This document shows positions 54,143 through 63,563 of a DNA stretch of 64,000 bases, one piece after another. Origin of the DNA: JAMXLO01 sp963832895 (GTDB taxonomy: Bacteria > Pseudomonadota > Alphaproteobacteria > Acetobacterales > Acetobacteraceae); assembly GCA_963832895.1 (NCBI GenBank), contig CAWHVQ010000012.1, positions 248,001 through 312,000 of the forward strand, given 5' to 3'. Below the pieces are notes generated by a model. The model was not told where the DNA came from, searched no databases, and was given only the letters and a program-made list of their open reading frames with translations. The translations under genes and the position numbers were made by a program. Each line of letters begins with the position of its first letter. The first letter of the stretch is position 1.

Positions 54143-55561
54143 ATGAACGAACAGACATCTGAGGCCTTGCTGTCCCTGTTCGACAGCACACGGCTGCGGC
54201 CGCGCTACTGGGTCAATTTCGGCCTGCTGTCCCTCATCACGGTGCTGGAGTTTTTCGACTTCGCCATCGTAGCATTTCTGCTCGCGGTGCTCGGACCGCA
54301 ATGGCATCTGACTTACGGGCAGTCCGCGGTCATCCTCTACAGCGGCGGTGTGGGCGCGATCTGCGGGGCGGTCGCGTGGGGCAGTCTGTCCGACGCCTGG
54401 GGGCGCAAGAGCCAACTGGTCCTGGGCACCTTCATCTGCGGCATCGGCGCGGGTGCGATCGGTCTGGTGCCGCAGGGCGCGTGGGGCGTGCTTGCCATGT
54501 TGCGCTTCGTCGTCGGCTTTGGCCTGACCGCCGCGGTGACGCCCTGTCTCACACTCGTCGTCGAGACCACCCCGACGCGCTACCGCACGGCGGTGTCCAG
54601 CTTCTACGTCGTGTTCGCCACCGCCGGCGCGCTGCTGGCCTCGGCGACCGCGGCGACATTGCTGGCATTGCTGGGCTGGCGCGGCGTCGCGATGCTGGGT
54701 GCGGTGACGATACCGGTCGGCGTTGCGATCGCGCTGGTGGTTCCCGAGTCGGTGCGATGGCTTACTGCCAAGGGACGCTTCGCCGAGGCGCGAGAGCAGG
54801 TGGCACACCAGCTTGGTCTGCCGCTCGAGCGAGTGCCGCTGCCGACCGTGCGACCGGTCGCGCCGCCATCCGGCAGGCTGGCTGAACTGTACCGAAACCC
54901 CACGCGCTTCTGGGAGACTGTCATCATCTGGGGCGGCGCGTCGACTGCCGCCTATGGCGTCTATCTGTGGGGACCGACGATCGTGTCGCTCCTGCTCGGG
55001 ATCTCCGTGCCGGCAGCCGCCGGGTACTTCGTGTTCGTCCCTGCCGCCGGCATCGTGGGCAAGATCGTCGTGTCCGTCGTTTCGCCGATCATGGGACGGC
55101 GGCGGTGCGGCATCGTTTGGGGGTTCCTCGGCGCCATCTCGCTGGCGGCGGCGGCATATTTCAGCAACACCTTCGTGGGCGGTGTGCCGCTTCTGGTGGT
55201 GTTCCTGTGCTGCTCCACCTTCGGCATCGACGGGAGCTTCTCGAACTTGGCACCGTACACCGTGGAGGTGTTCGGCGTTCGTCTGGGCGCGCGCTCGTCC
55301 GGGCTGGGACAGGCGGCGAACGGCGTCGGGAAGATCCTGGGGCCGCTCAGCCTGGCGCTGATTGCCGGTACCGGCAATATCGTCTCGCCGCACGCGACTG
55401 CCGACGCCGTGTTGCCGGCGTTCATGTTCCTGGCGTTCGCGATGGTATGCGTTGGGCTGTCGTTCAGCATCCTGGGTGTGGAGACGCACGGGGTGCCGAT
55501 GGCCCTGCACGGAGAGGCGGAAGGCGAGACGGAGGAAGAGCGGCCGGCCATCGCGCTATGA
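54143..55561 (+). CDS. MFS transporter, sugar/aromatic acid type
   Basis: This 472-residue protein has twelve helices. Family motifs include VLEFFDFAIVAFLLAVLGPQ (Asp-containing helix 1), WGSLSDAWGRKSQLVLGTF (motif A), RFVVGFGLTAAVTPCLTLVV and PESVRWLTAKGRFAEA (PESPRWL-type motif after helix 6). It resembles the aromatic acid:H+ symporter/metabolite transporter branch. AGGAGG lies before the ATG. It is 12 bases short of a small hypothetical gene in the same direction. Confidence 0.9.
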   Translation: MNEQTSEALLSLFDSTRLRPRYWVNFGLLSLITVLEFFDFAIVAFLLAVLGPQWHLTYGQSAVILYSGGVGAICGAVAWGSLSDAWGRKSQLVLGTFICGIGAGAIGLVPQGAWGVLAMLRFVVGFGLTAAVTPCLTLVVETTPTRYRTAVSSFYVVFATAGALLASATAATLLALLGWRGVAMLGAVTIPVGVAIALVVPESVRWLTAKGRFAEAREQVAHQLGLPLERVPLPTVRPVAPPSGRLAELYRNPTRFWETVIIWGGASTAAYGVYLWGPTIVSLLLGISVPAAAGYFVFVPAAGIVGKIVVSVVSPIMGRRRCGIVWGFLGAISLAAAAYFSNTFVGGVPLLVVFLCCSTFGIDGSFSNLAPYTVEVFGVRLGARSSGLGQAANGVGKILGPLSLALIAGTGNIVSPHATADAVLPAFMFLAFAMVCVGLSFSILGVETHGVPMALHGEAEGETEEERPAIAL

Positions 55562-55588
55562 GACCGGCTCTCACCGACAGGAGCCAGA

Positions 55589-56050
55589 GTGAGTGGGATG
55601 AACCTTGAGGTAGCGCTGCGCGAACTTGCGGCGGCCTTGGAGGCCGCCGATGAGGCGCGCGGCCGTGACGCAAGACTGCGGGCGGCGCGGCAGGTGATTG
55701 TCGGGCAGTGTGCCGCGGCGTTGGGGATGGAGCCGACGGGTCAGCCGTCGGTCGCCTGGGTCATCAGGCTGGCGACCGAGGCGCCCGCTCGACCGGCGCG
55801 GCGGTCATGCGCAGTACTCCTGTTGCATGCTCTCGCGGTGCCTGGTCTGCTGCCGGCAGCGTCCGCTCGCGACGTATGCGTGTTGGCGGAGGGAGCGCTG
55901 CGCGATGTGCTGCTGCGGTGCGGATATCCGTTCAGCGGATCGATCGATGAGAAGATGCGCGTGCTTGAGCGGCTGCACGCCACGATAGGCGAGTTGATGC
56001 AGCCGCTGGAGCCGACGTTTCCGAACTGGCAGGGGCTGTACGCGGGGTAG
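55589..56050 (+). CDS. Hypothetical protein
   Basis: This 153-residue soluble protein has mostly helical composition: an Ala/Arg-rich N-terminus (ELAAALEAADEARGRDARL), a middle with SCAVLLLHALAVPGLLPA and a C-terminus with IDEKMRVLERLHATIGELM. I do not recognise the family. The GTG at 55589 has GGAG seven bases upstream; the ATG at 55598 is an alternative. It follows the MFS gene closely and may be co-transcribed. Confidence 0.6.
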   Translation: MSGMNLEVALRELAAALEAADEARGRDARLRAARQVIVGQCAAALGMEPTGQPSVAWVIRLATEAPARPARRSCAVLLLHALAVPGLLPAASARDVCVLAEGALRDVLLRCGYPFSGSIDEKMRVLERLHATIGELMQPLEPTFPNWQGLYAG

Positions 56051-56227
56051 CTGCGCATTCCTGCTGTGCTTAATTCTGCTGTACTCGATATGGAACCACG
56101 ATCCGCAAGCTATCTATCTCGCGTCGATGGCTCAGATCCTCAGTCGGTGTCTTGCGACATCCGAGAGCATGCGGTCCCAAGGCAGTAAAGCGACGCTGCC
56201 AGTGCAGATACTGGCACAGCGTTGACG

Positions 56228-56822
56228 CTCCGGCTTCCAGCGCGTGCTGACCTACACGCTGAGCATACTCGTCAACAAATGCGCCACCCTCATCGTCATG
56301 GGTGCCGGGCTGATCATGACAGGACATGCCGTGCTGACGCCGCTCTTGCAGGCGCTGTCGATGCTGACCGGCGATCTTGTGACGATGTCGAGGGCGGCCG
56401 ATCGGGCAACGCCGTCGCCCTATCCCAATGTGTGGCGCGTTCGCAACCTTACCATTGCCGCGGTTCCGCTGGGCTTGTTGAAGCTGTCGGTACTGTCTGA
56501 GCGTGCTAGCCGCGGGGTGGTCCGTCCTGCACCTGACTCCAGGACATGAGAACTCTAACCTTTCTCATGCTCGTTCTCGCCGGCCAGGCGAACGTCTATG
56601 TGCTGCGCGAGCGGTCACTTTTGGCGATCGCATCCTGCCCCAGTGATGCTCATCGCCTCTTCAATTGACGTGGCGATCGTCAGCTATCTGGCGGTCGGAG
56701 GCGTACTGATGACACCGCTGCCGTCGGCCGTTGTCGGCGCTTTGTTCGCGACGACGCTTGCGTTTGCGCTCGGACTAGAGCTGGTCAAGATCGTGGTCTT
56801 TGCGCATGCGCGGAGCGATTAG
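56228..56822 (+). pseudogene. Decayed C-terminal part of a proton-type P-type ATPase
   Basis: The plus strand carries the last five membrane helices of a plasma-membrane H+-ATPase-like protein in pieces: GFQRVLTYTLSILVN, LIVMGAGLIMTGHAVLTPLL, RAADRATPSPYPNVWRVRNL, then RTLTFLMLVLAGQANVYVLR and PAPVMLIASSIDVAIVSYLA with FATTLAFALGLELVKIVVF. At least two frame changes (near 56490-56545 and 56610-56625) separate the pieces, and the first 600 or so residues of the family are missing. It is a real relic, not a single sequencing error. Confidence 0.8.
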
Positions 56823-57042
56823 TACTGGCCTCGATGCGCCGCCTTGACGTTCAGTGCACGCAGCGCCCGGCGCGCGGAAAGCGCTAGGTTGGCGGCATGC
56901 GGCAGCCGATCCGGCGTTCGTGTAGCTGCTTGCGGCTCAGCGGCCGCTTCCCCGCATCTCGCCAAAGCCACCGGCGGCATCTGGACGCTGGAAAAACCCT
57001 GGCGCATAGGGGCGCGACGCCCAGAGGAAGCGCCGACCGTCC

Positions 57043-58620
57043 ATGATGTACTTCACGCCCTTGAAGACCGCGATCATCCTCGGCCTCTGCGCTCTCGGCG
57101 CGATCCTCTGCATCCCGAATCTGTTCCCCGCCCCGGTCTCCTGGCTTCCCTGGCGGACCGTGCATCTGGGGCTGGACCTGCGTGGCGGGTCATACCTGCT
57201 GCTCGAAGTGGACATGAAGGCGGTGGTGAAGGAGCGACTGGACAGCATGGTCGATGCCGTGCGGCAGGCGCTGCGGCCGGGATCGATCTTCTACCAAACG
57301 CTGGAAGCGCAGCCTGACCAGAATCGCATTTTGTTGAAACTGCGCGATGCCACGAAGGCAGATGCGGCGGTCGCGGCGATTCGTCCGCTGATCGCGGCCG
57401 AGGGACCGACGGGAACACCGGAATTCGACGAGACCTCCAACCCGGACGGCTCGATCGTGCTGACGTTGTCGCCCGTGGCGCTGAACGCCCGCGCCCGCAG
57501 CGCCGTGCAGCAGTCGATTGAGATCGTCCGCCGCCGCATCGATGAAACCGGGGTGGTCGATCCGCAGATCACCCAGCAGGGCGAGACGCGCATCGTGGTG
57601 CAGTTGCCTGGCATCAGTGACCCCAATCGGATCAAGGAGCTGTTGGGCAAGACGGCGCACATGACGTTTCAACTCGTGGAGGAGACGGCGAACGCCAACG
57701 CCGGCACGCCCCCGCCGCCCGGGGTGGACTTTCTGCCGATGCAGGACAATCCGAACCAGAAGATCGCGGTGCGGCGGCGGGTGGACGTCGACGGTGGCGA
57801 TCTCACCGACGCCCGCGCCGGGACCAATCCGCAGACCGGCGAGTGGGTGGTCAATTTCACCTTCAACTCCATCGGGGCCCGACGGTTTGGCGACATCACC
57901 CGGGCGAACGTCAACCACCGGTTTGCGATCGTGCTGGACGGCAAGGTGATCAGCGCGCCGGTGATCCGCGAGCCGATCACCGGCGGCCGCGGTCAGATCA
58001 GCGGCAGCTTCACCGCCGCGAGCGCCAACGACCTGGCGGTGCTGCTGCGAGCCGGCGCGTTGCCGGCGCCGCTGACCGTGGTGGAGGAGCGGAGCGTAGG
58101 GCCGGAACTGGGTGCCGACTCGATCCGGGCAGGGGCGCTCTCGCTGGCGGTCGGATTTATTCTCGTCATCGGGTTCATGGCGACGTTCTATGGGCTGTTC
58201 GGCTGGTTCGCGAATGTATGCCTGGTGGTGAACCTGGTCCTCATGCTTGGCATCATGTCGCTGCTTCAGGCGACGCTGACCTTGCCCGGCATGGCGGGTA
58301 TCCTGCTGACCTTGGGCATGGCGGTGGACGCCAACATCCTGATCAATGAGCGGATTCGCGAGGAGCAGCGCCTGGGGCGTCCGCCGTTGTCGGCGCTGGA
58401 GCACGGCTTCACAAGGGCTTATAATACGATCTTCAACTCGAATGTCGCGGCTTTCCTGGCCCACGTCATGCTATTCGTATTCGGTTCGGGTCCGGTGCGG
58501 GGGTTTGCCGTGACCATCACTGTCGGTATTGCCACATCGATGTTCACCGCCTGGATGCTCACCCGCTTGCTGGTGTCGCGCTGGTACGTTGCGCGGCGTC
58601 CGCAGCTATTGCCGGTCTGA
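57043..58620 (+). CDS. secD: Protein translocase subunit SecD
   Basis: This 525-residue inner-membrane protein uses proton motive force to help the Sec channel release exported proteins. It has the N-terminal helix (PLKTAIILGLCALGAILCI), the first periplasmic domain with HLGLDLRGGSYLLLEVDM, the head domain and five C-terminal helices with LTLPGMAGILLTLGMAVDAN and RIREEQRLGR. GAGGAAG lies before the ATG pair at 57043/57046. The secF gene follows after six bases. There is no yajC nearby. Confidence 0.96.
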   Translation: MMYFTPLKTAIILGLCALGAILCIPNLFPAPVSWLPWRTVHLGLDLRGGSYLLLEVDMKAVVKERLDSMVDAVRQALRPGSIFYQTLEAQPDQNRILLKLRDATKADAAVAAIRPLIAAEGPTGTPEFDETSNPDGSIVLTLSPVALNARARSAVQQSIEIVRRRIDETGVVDPQITQQGETRIVVQLPGISDPNRIKELLGKTAHMTFQLVEETANANAGTPPPPGVDFLPMQDNPNQKIAVRRRVDVDGGDLTDARAGTNPQTGEWVVNFTFNSIGARRFGDITRANVNHRFAIVLDGKVISAPVIREPITGGRGQISGSFTAASANDLAVLLRAGALPAPLTVVEERSVGPELGADSIRAGALSLAVGFILVIGFMATFYGLFGWFANVCLVVNLVLMLGIMSLLQATLTLPGMAGILLTLGMAVDANILINERIREEQRLGRPPLSALEHGFTRAYNTIFNSNVAAFLAHVMLFVFGSGPVRGFAVTITVGIATSMFTAWMLTRLLVSRWYVARRPQLLPV

Positions 58621-58626
58621 CCGCCA

Positions 58627-59578
58627 ATGTTCCTCCGCCCCTCATTCCGCCTGGTTCCTGACGGCACGCGCATCCGTTTCATGCGGGGCCGGATCATGGG
58701 CCTCGTCGTTTCTGCCATATTGTCAACGGCTTCGGTGATACTGTTCTTCTACCCGGGGCTGAATCTGGGGATCGACTTCTCTGGCGGCGTCGTGATGGAA
58801 GTTCGGACGCCGGGGCCGGCCGATTTCGGCCAGATCCGCGCGGCCCTCGCGACCGAGCGCATTCCCGAGCAGGGCGTGCAGCAATTCGGCGACCCTTCCG
58901 AGGTGCTCATCCGGCTTGGCGCTCAGCCTACCGAAGCCGCCGTACAGGAGGGGGTGACCCGGGTGCGAACGGCGTTGGAAAAGTCGGTACCAGGAGTTCA
59001 AGGTGTTGCGGACCGATGCGGTCGGAGCCTCCGTGTCAGCGGAACTGTTCCGCAATGGCCTGCTGGCCCTCGGTATCAGCCTGGTCATGATCCTGGTCTA
59101 TATCTGGTTCCGGTTTGAATGGCAGTTCGCGGTAGGCGCTGTCGTCACCCTCATTCTCGACATAACCAAGGCCATAGGGTTCCTTGCGCTTACGCGGATC
59201 GAGTTCGACCTTGTCATGGTTGCCGCCATCCTGACGATCCTGGGCTACTCCACCAACGACAAGGTCGTGGTGTATGACCGGGTGCGGGAGAACCTCCGCA
59301 AGTACAAGACCTTGCCGCTGCGCGATCTGATCGATCTCTCGATCAATGAAACTCTGAACCGGACCCTCGGGACGTCGATGACGGTGTTCCTCGCCAGCCT
59401 GCCGCTGGCATTGTTCGGTGGGGAATCGATCTCGGGCTTCGCCTGGGTCATGCTGTTCGGCATTGTCGTCGGCACCTCGTCTTCAATCTTCATTGCGGCG
59501 CCTATCCTGTTGTTCCTGGGAGAGAATCGCCTGAGGCGTGAGGCTGCGCCGGCGGCCGCACCGGCGGCGCGCTCGTGA
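58627..59578 (+). pseudogene. secF: Protein translocase subunit SecF, frameshifted
   Basis: Joined across one base, this is a 316-residue SecF. The first part has FYPGLNLGIDFSGGVVMEVR; the second part reads VLRTDAVGASVSAELFRNGL, then LTILGYSTNDKVVVYDRVRE. The break lies between about 58988 and 58996, consistent with one extra base. SecF is normally required for efficient secretion, so an assembly error is likely unless another copy exists. The stop overlaps the next gene start (GTGA). Confidence 0.9.
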
Positions 59579-60534
59579 TCAGGCGCCGCCACGCTCTGGC
59601 CGGTGCCACGGCGCTGGCGTTCGCCTCGACCGTTCGTGCGTCGGAGAACCTGAGCCTTCTGGTCGGGGCGAAGCTCGGCTCTCCTCTGGATACGCTGGCC
59701 CGCGCCTTCGTCCCCTTGCTCGCCCGCCAGCTACCTGGCACCGATGTTTTCGTGAGCAATATTCACGGCGACGCTGGGCTTGCCGCGATGCAGGCGCTGG
59801 CGCAGGCGGAGCCGAAGGGCGCGACGCTCGGCTGGCTCGCCACGCCGACGCTGCCCGCGCGCATGGTGGACCGCGGGGCCGACGACCTGATGCGGAGAAT
59901 AACCCTGCTGGGGGCGGTGGAGAGGGAACCTGTTGCCATCGTCTCCCCAACCGCCACTCCGCTCGGTTCGGTCCAGGACATTGTCGCCCGTTCGGCCGAC
60001 GATGCCGAGGCGGTTCCTTTCGGCACACCGCCTCCTGGCAGCCCGCCACACCTGGCGGCGTTGCGGCTGCAGGTGCTGGCGGGCACGAGGCTGAACATCA
60101 TCGCCTTTCCTTCTGCTGCCGCTGCACGGCAGGCTGCCGTGAGTGGCAATGTCGCCGCCGCCGCGCTTGGCTTATCGAATACGGTGGGAGACCTGCGCGA
60201 GGGGCGCCTCGTCGGTCTTGGCCTTGCCGCCGCCAATCGGGCGGACGCTTTTCCAGATATGCCGCTGCTACGTGAATCCGGATTGGATCTGTCGGCCGTT
60301 ATCCGCCGCGGTTTGGCGGCCCCGGTCGGGCTGCCCGAGGCGCTGGTGCGACAAGTGACGATCGCTTTGCAGGCAGTGATTGAGGACCCGGCGTTCCGTG
60401 ACCATGCCGACACAAGCGGCTTCGTTGCTGATTGGCGGGACGGCGCCGGCTGGACAGCGGAAGCGCACGACGAGCACGACGAATTGGCGAAGCTGTGGGC
60501 AACCGAACCCTGGCTCCAGGAAGGAACCGGGTAG
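59575..60534 (+). CDS. Bug-family (TctC-like) solute-binding protein
   Basis: This 319-residue periplasmic protein has a signal sequence (RRRHALAGATALAFASTVRA) with twin Arg residues. The Bug fold is shown by GAKLGSPLDTLARAFVPLL, NIHGDAGLAAMQALAQAEP and the C-terminal LPEALVRQVTIALQAVIEDP. Bug proteins bind carboxylates for tripartite tricarboxylate transporters. The GTG start overlaps the secF stop. No TctA or TctB genes are present, so it is an orphan receptor. Confidence 0.85.
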   Translation: MIRRRHALAGATALAFASTVRASENLSLLVGAKLGSPLDTLARAFVPLLARQLPGTDVFVSNIHGDAGLAAMQALAQAEPKGATLGWLATPTLPARMVDRGADDLMRRITLLGAVEREPVAIVSPTATPLGSVQDIVARSADDAEAVPFGTPPPGSPPHLAALRLQVLAGTRLNIIAFPSAAAARQAAVSGNVAAAALGLSNTVGDLREGRLVGLGLAAANRADAFPDMPLLRESGLDLSAVIRRGLAAPVGLPEALVRQVTIALQAVIEDPAFRDHADTSGFVADWRDGAGWTAEAHDEHDELAKLWATEPWLQEGTG

Positions 60535-60645
60535 GCTTGAGTGCCCCAGGAGCGTGCCTGTCCGCACGCATTGGTTGAGTGCGCGGGGCGGTTCGATCAA
60601 AAATGAAGCAATCCGATTGACGCGCGGCGTTCCTTCGCCCATGCG

Positions 60646-60659
60646 ATAGCCGCAGCTAT
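60646..60659. promoter_or_regulatory. Small palindrome upstream of mosB
   Basis: ATAGC-CGCA-GCTAT forms a 14-base inverted repeat ending 22 bases before the mosB ATG. Molybdate regulators of the ModE/Mop type bind A/T-rich dyads with outer CG and inner TATA; this one is reminiscent but not a match. It is the only clear dyad between the Bug gene and mosB. Confidence 0.3.
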
Positions 60660-60681
60660 GTGTCCAAAAGGAATGACCCCC

Positions 60682-61494
60682 ATGGCCGACACGACGGCAG
60701 AGCTCGAGGCTCTCCTTACGCAGCGGTCGCTGACCGACCCGGAGCTGCTGGCGGCAGCGGAAGGAGCGGCAGACTTCCGGATCCTGCCGGACGCCACGGT
60801 GATCAAGATCGGCGGGCAGAGTATCATCGACCGCGGCCGCGCAGCCGTCTACCCGCTCATGGATGAGATCGTCGCTGTCCGCACGACCCACAAGCTTCTT
60901 ATCGGGACCGGCGCAGGTACTCGGGCCCGTCACCTCTACTCGATCGCGGCGCGGTTGGGCCTGCCGGCTGGTGTCCTCTCGCAGCTTGGCGCCTCGGTTG
61001 CCAATCAGAACGCGGTAATGTTGGGCACGCTCCTTGCTAAATATGGCATCTCCTCGGTCGATGGCGCCGGGCTCTCGGCGGTGCCGCTTTACCTTGCCGA
61101 GGTGAACGCCGTCGTCTTCAGCGGCATGCCGCCATACGGCATGTGGATGCGCCCGGCTCCGGAGGGCGTCATCCCGCCGTACCGCACGGATGCCGGGTGT
61201 TACCTGATCGCGGAGCAGTTCGGCTGTAAGGCGATGATCTTCGTTAAGGACGAAGACGGCCTCTACACGGCGAATCCGAAAACCTCGAAGGACGCCACTT
61301 TGATCCCGAAGATCTCGGTGGACGAGATGATGGCGCGGGGGCTCCACGACTCGATCCTTGAGTTCCCGATGCTCGACCTGCTCAAGGCGGCCCGCCACGT
61401 CCGCGAGGTGCAGGTCGTTAACGGCCTCGTTCCCGGCAACCTGACCCGTGCGCTCGCCGGCGAGCACGTCGGCACCATCATCACCGCGAGCTAG
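60682..61494 (+). CDS. mosB: Molybdenum storage protein subunit beta
   Basis: This 270-residue amino-acid-kinase-fold protein is one half of the hetero-hexameric cage that stores polyoxomolybdate using ATP. It reads like the Azotobacter vinelandii beta subunit from end to end: TAELEALLTQRSLTDPELLA, FRILPDATVIKIGGQSIIDR, LLIGTGAGTRARHLYSIAAR, VVFSGMPPYGMWMRP and EHVGTIITAS at the C-terminus. I chose the ATG at 60682 because AAAAGGA (60666-60672) is correctly spaced for it and too close to the ATG at 60673. mosA follows 11 bases later. Confidence 0.96.
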   Translation: MADTTAELEALLTQRSLTDPELLAAAEGAADFRILPDATVIKIGGQSIIDRGRAAVYPLMDEIVAVRTTHKLLIGTGAGTRARHLYSIAARLGLPAGVLSQLGASVANQNAVMLGTLLAKYGISSVDGAGLSAVPLYLAEVNAVVFSGMPPYGMWMRPAPEGVIPPYRTDAGCYLIAEQFGCKAMIFVKDEDGLYTANPKTSKDATLIPKISVDEMMARGLHDSILEFPMLDLLKAARHVREVQVVNGLVPGNLTRALAGEHVGTIITAS

Positions 61495-61505
61495 AGGACC
61501 GCGCC

Positions 61506-62340
61506 ATGTCCGAAACCACAAACACCATCAAGCACGTCGCCTCGCCGCTCGCGCGCCAGACCCTGCTGGACAGCGACCTCACCCGCCCCGTTGCCGGGAG
61601 GCGCCCTATCCGGATCCTGCCCTGGCTGCAGGTCGTGAAGATCGGCGGCTGCTCCATCATGGATCGCGGCCCGGAGGCGATCCTTCCGGTCGTGGACGAG
61701 CTCCGGAAGCTGCTGCCAGAGCACCGACTGCTCATACTGACCGGTGCTGGCATCCGTGCCCGCCACCTTTACAGCGTCGGCCTCGACCTCGGCCTGCCGG
61801 TCGGGTCACTTGCCCCGCTCGCCGCAAGCGAAGCTGGCCAGAACGGCCACATTCTCGCGTCGCTGCTTGCGCCGGAAGGTGTCTCTTATGTGGAGCATCC
61901 CACGATCGCGAACCAACTCGCAATTCACCTCACCGCGGCCCGCGCAGTAGTCGGGAGCGCGTTCCCTCCATATCACCATCACGAGTTCCCGAATTCGCGC
62001 ATTCCAATCCACAGGGCTGACACGGGTGCATTCCTGCTGGCGGACGCGCTCGGCGCGGCCGGCCTCACGATCGTGGAGGACGTCGATGGAGTGTTCACCG
62101 TAGACCCGAAGAACTCAAGGCGGAGAGCGGGCGCAGCTGCTGCGCGAAACAAACGTCGCCGATCTTGCAAAGCTCCAAGGTACGCTGCCGTTTGACCGTG
62201 CGCTTCTCGAGGTCATGTCAACGGCCCGCCACATCGAGCGCGTGCAGGTTATAAACGGGCTGGTGCCTGGCCGGCTCACGGCGGCGCTGCGTGGCGAGCA
62301 CGTTGGCACGATCATTCACACCGGCGCACAAGCGGCCTGA
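61506..62340 (+). pseudogene. mosA: Molybdenum storage protein subunit alpha, frameshifted
   Basis: Joined across one base, this is a 277-residue MosA, the expected length. The first 203 residues match the Azotobacter subunit (KHVASPLARQTLLDSDLTRP, LPWLQVVKIGGCSIMDRG, SAFPPYHHHEFPNSRIP). After a break at 62111-62122 the next frame continues GGERAQLLRETNVADLAKL, RALLEVMSTARHIERVQVIN and GEHVGTIIHTGAQAA. One extra base explains it. If real, the storage cage would lack its alpha C-terminal lobe and probably not assemble. Confidence 0.92.
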
Positions 62341-62344
62341 ACGA

Positions 62345-63484
62345 TTAACGCGGGACGTAGATGCGACCATCGAACAGGCGCCTGGCGGTGCGATAGAACG
62401 CGCCGCTGTGTGCCACCCACTGGCCGGTGCCGTCCTGTTCAACCTCGGCGCCCACGGTGAGAATGCCTGAAGGCATGCCGATACGCACCTGAGCCCCGGC
62501 TTCTGGTGCCAGCGCTTCGGCCACCAGGGTTCCCGCGATGTTGGCCGCAACGGCGGTGCACAGCGCGGCGGTCAACGGCAGCGCCCGATGCGGCTGGCCG
62601 TTCGAGAGAAACCGCGCCGTCAGATCGACCTGTCCTGCGGCAATGGGATCGCCGGACAGGGTAGGCGCATCCATTGGCGGCGCGACGAAGCCCACGATCG
62701 GAACCGCGGCGACCGTCCGCGATTCGGCGTCATCCCGCGCGATGCCCATGGCGATCGAGGCTTGACGCCTGATCGACTGGAGCCGCTCCAGCAGCGCGGG
62801 GTCCCGCTCCAGTTCCTCGGGCAGTTCGCGCCCGCTCAGCCCCAGGTCCTGCGCGCGGACGAACACGCATGCGTTGGCAGCATCGACCATGGAGACTTCG
62901 ATGGGACCAATGCCGGGGACGTCCAGCCGATCCATGGGCTTGCCTGTCGGCAGGAGCCGGCCGGTGGTGGCGCCGCCCGGTGCCAGGAAATCCAGCCGTA
63001 CCGGCGCTCCGGTGCCGGCCACGCCGGGGATTGCCAGGTCGCCATCGGTGGCCGCGTGGCCGTCCTCCAACGGGAAGGTGGAGCGAATGATCTTTTGCGT
63101 GTTGGTGTTGAAGATTCGCACGGTGGCGATATCGCCGTTCGGCCGCACGATCCCTTCATCCACGGCGAACGGCCCGACGGCCGAACTCATGTTGCCGCAG
63201 TTGCTGCGATAGTCGACGCGCGGATCACGGATCTGCACCTGGGCGAATGTGTAGTCGATGTCGGCATCGGCGCGATCTGACGGCGCCAGGACGCAGACCT
63301 TCGACAGCGACGAGATCCCGCCGCCCATCCCGTTGAGCTGCCGTCCGTTCGGATCGGGGCTGCCCATGGCGGCCAGGAAGATCGGATCCCATTCGGCACG
63401 GTCCGGCAGGTCGCGCGCATGGAACATCACCGCGCGGCTCGTCCCGCCGCGCATGAACACGGCTTGTAGCGACAGTAGCGGCAT
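62345..63484 (-). CDS. PrpF-family aconitate/oxalomesaconate isomerase-like protein
   Basis: This 379-residue protein of the diaminopimelate-epimerase-like PrpF fold shifts double bonds in tricarboxylates such as methylaconitate or 4-oxalomesaconate. Signatures are QAVFMRGGTSRAVMFHARDL, GSPDPNGRQLNGMGGGISS, YRSNCGNMSSAVGPFAVDEG and IGMPSGILTVGAEVE. The ATG at 63484 has AGGAGA upstream. It is convergent with mosA and divergent from a luciferase-like gene, with which it may share a pathway such as aromatic ring cleavage product processing. Confidence 0.9.
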   Translation of the reverse strand: MPLLSLQAVFMRGGTSRAVMFHARDLPDRAEWDPIFLAAMGSPDPNGRQLNGMGGGISSLSKVCVLAPSDRADADIDYTFAQVQIRDPRVDYRSNCGNMSSAVGPFAVDEGIVRPNGDIATVRIFNTNTQKIIRSTFPLEDGHAATDGDLAIPGVAGTGAPVRLDFLAPGGATTGRLLPTGKPMDRLDVPGIGPIEVSMVDAANACVFVRAQDLGLSGRELPEELERDPALLERLQSIRRQASIAMGIARDDAESRTVAAVPIVGFVAPPMDAPTLSGDPIAAGQVDLTARFLSNGQPHRALPLTAALCTAVAANIAGTLVAEALAPEAGAQVRIGMPSGILTVGAEVEQDGTGQWVAHSGAFYRTARRLFDGRIYVPR

Positions 63485-63563
63485 CGGCGTCTCCTGGGTC
63501 GGTCGGAGGATTGCCAGCGGAGAAGGAAGGGTCAAGCTTGGCGTCAGACTGGGGAGCAGCTCC

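Noticed and set aside
53903..55510. Open frame of 535 codons on the minus strand opposite the FUSC and MFS genes
   Set aside because: It is Arg/His/Gln-rich without domains and mirrors the codon bias of the plus-strand MFS gene, which has clear family motifs.
56070..56327. Small minus-strand gene of 85 codons
   Set aside because: It overlaps the start of the P-type ATPase relic and shows no recognisable domain; an insertion-sequence origin was considered but no motif supports it.
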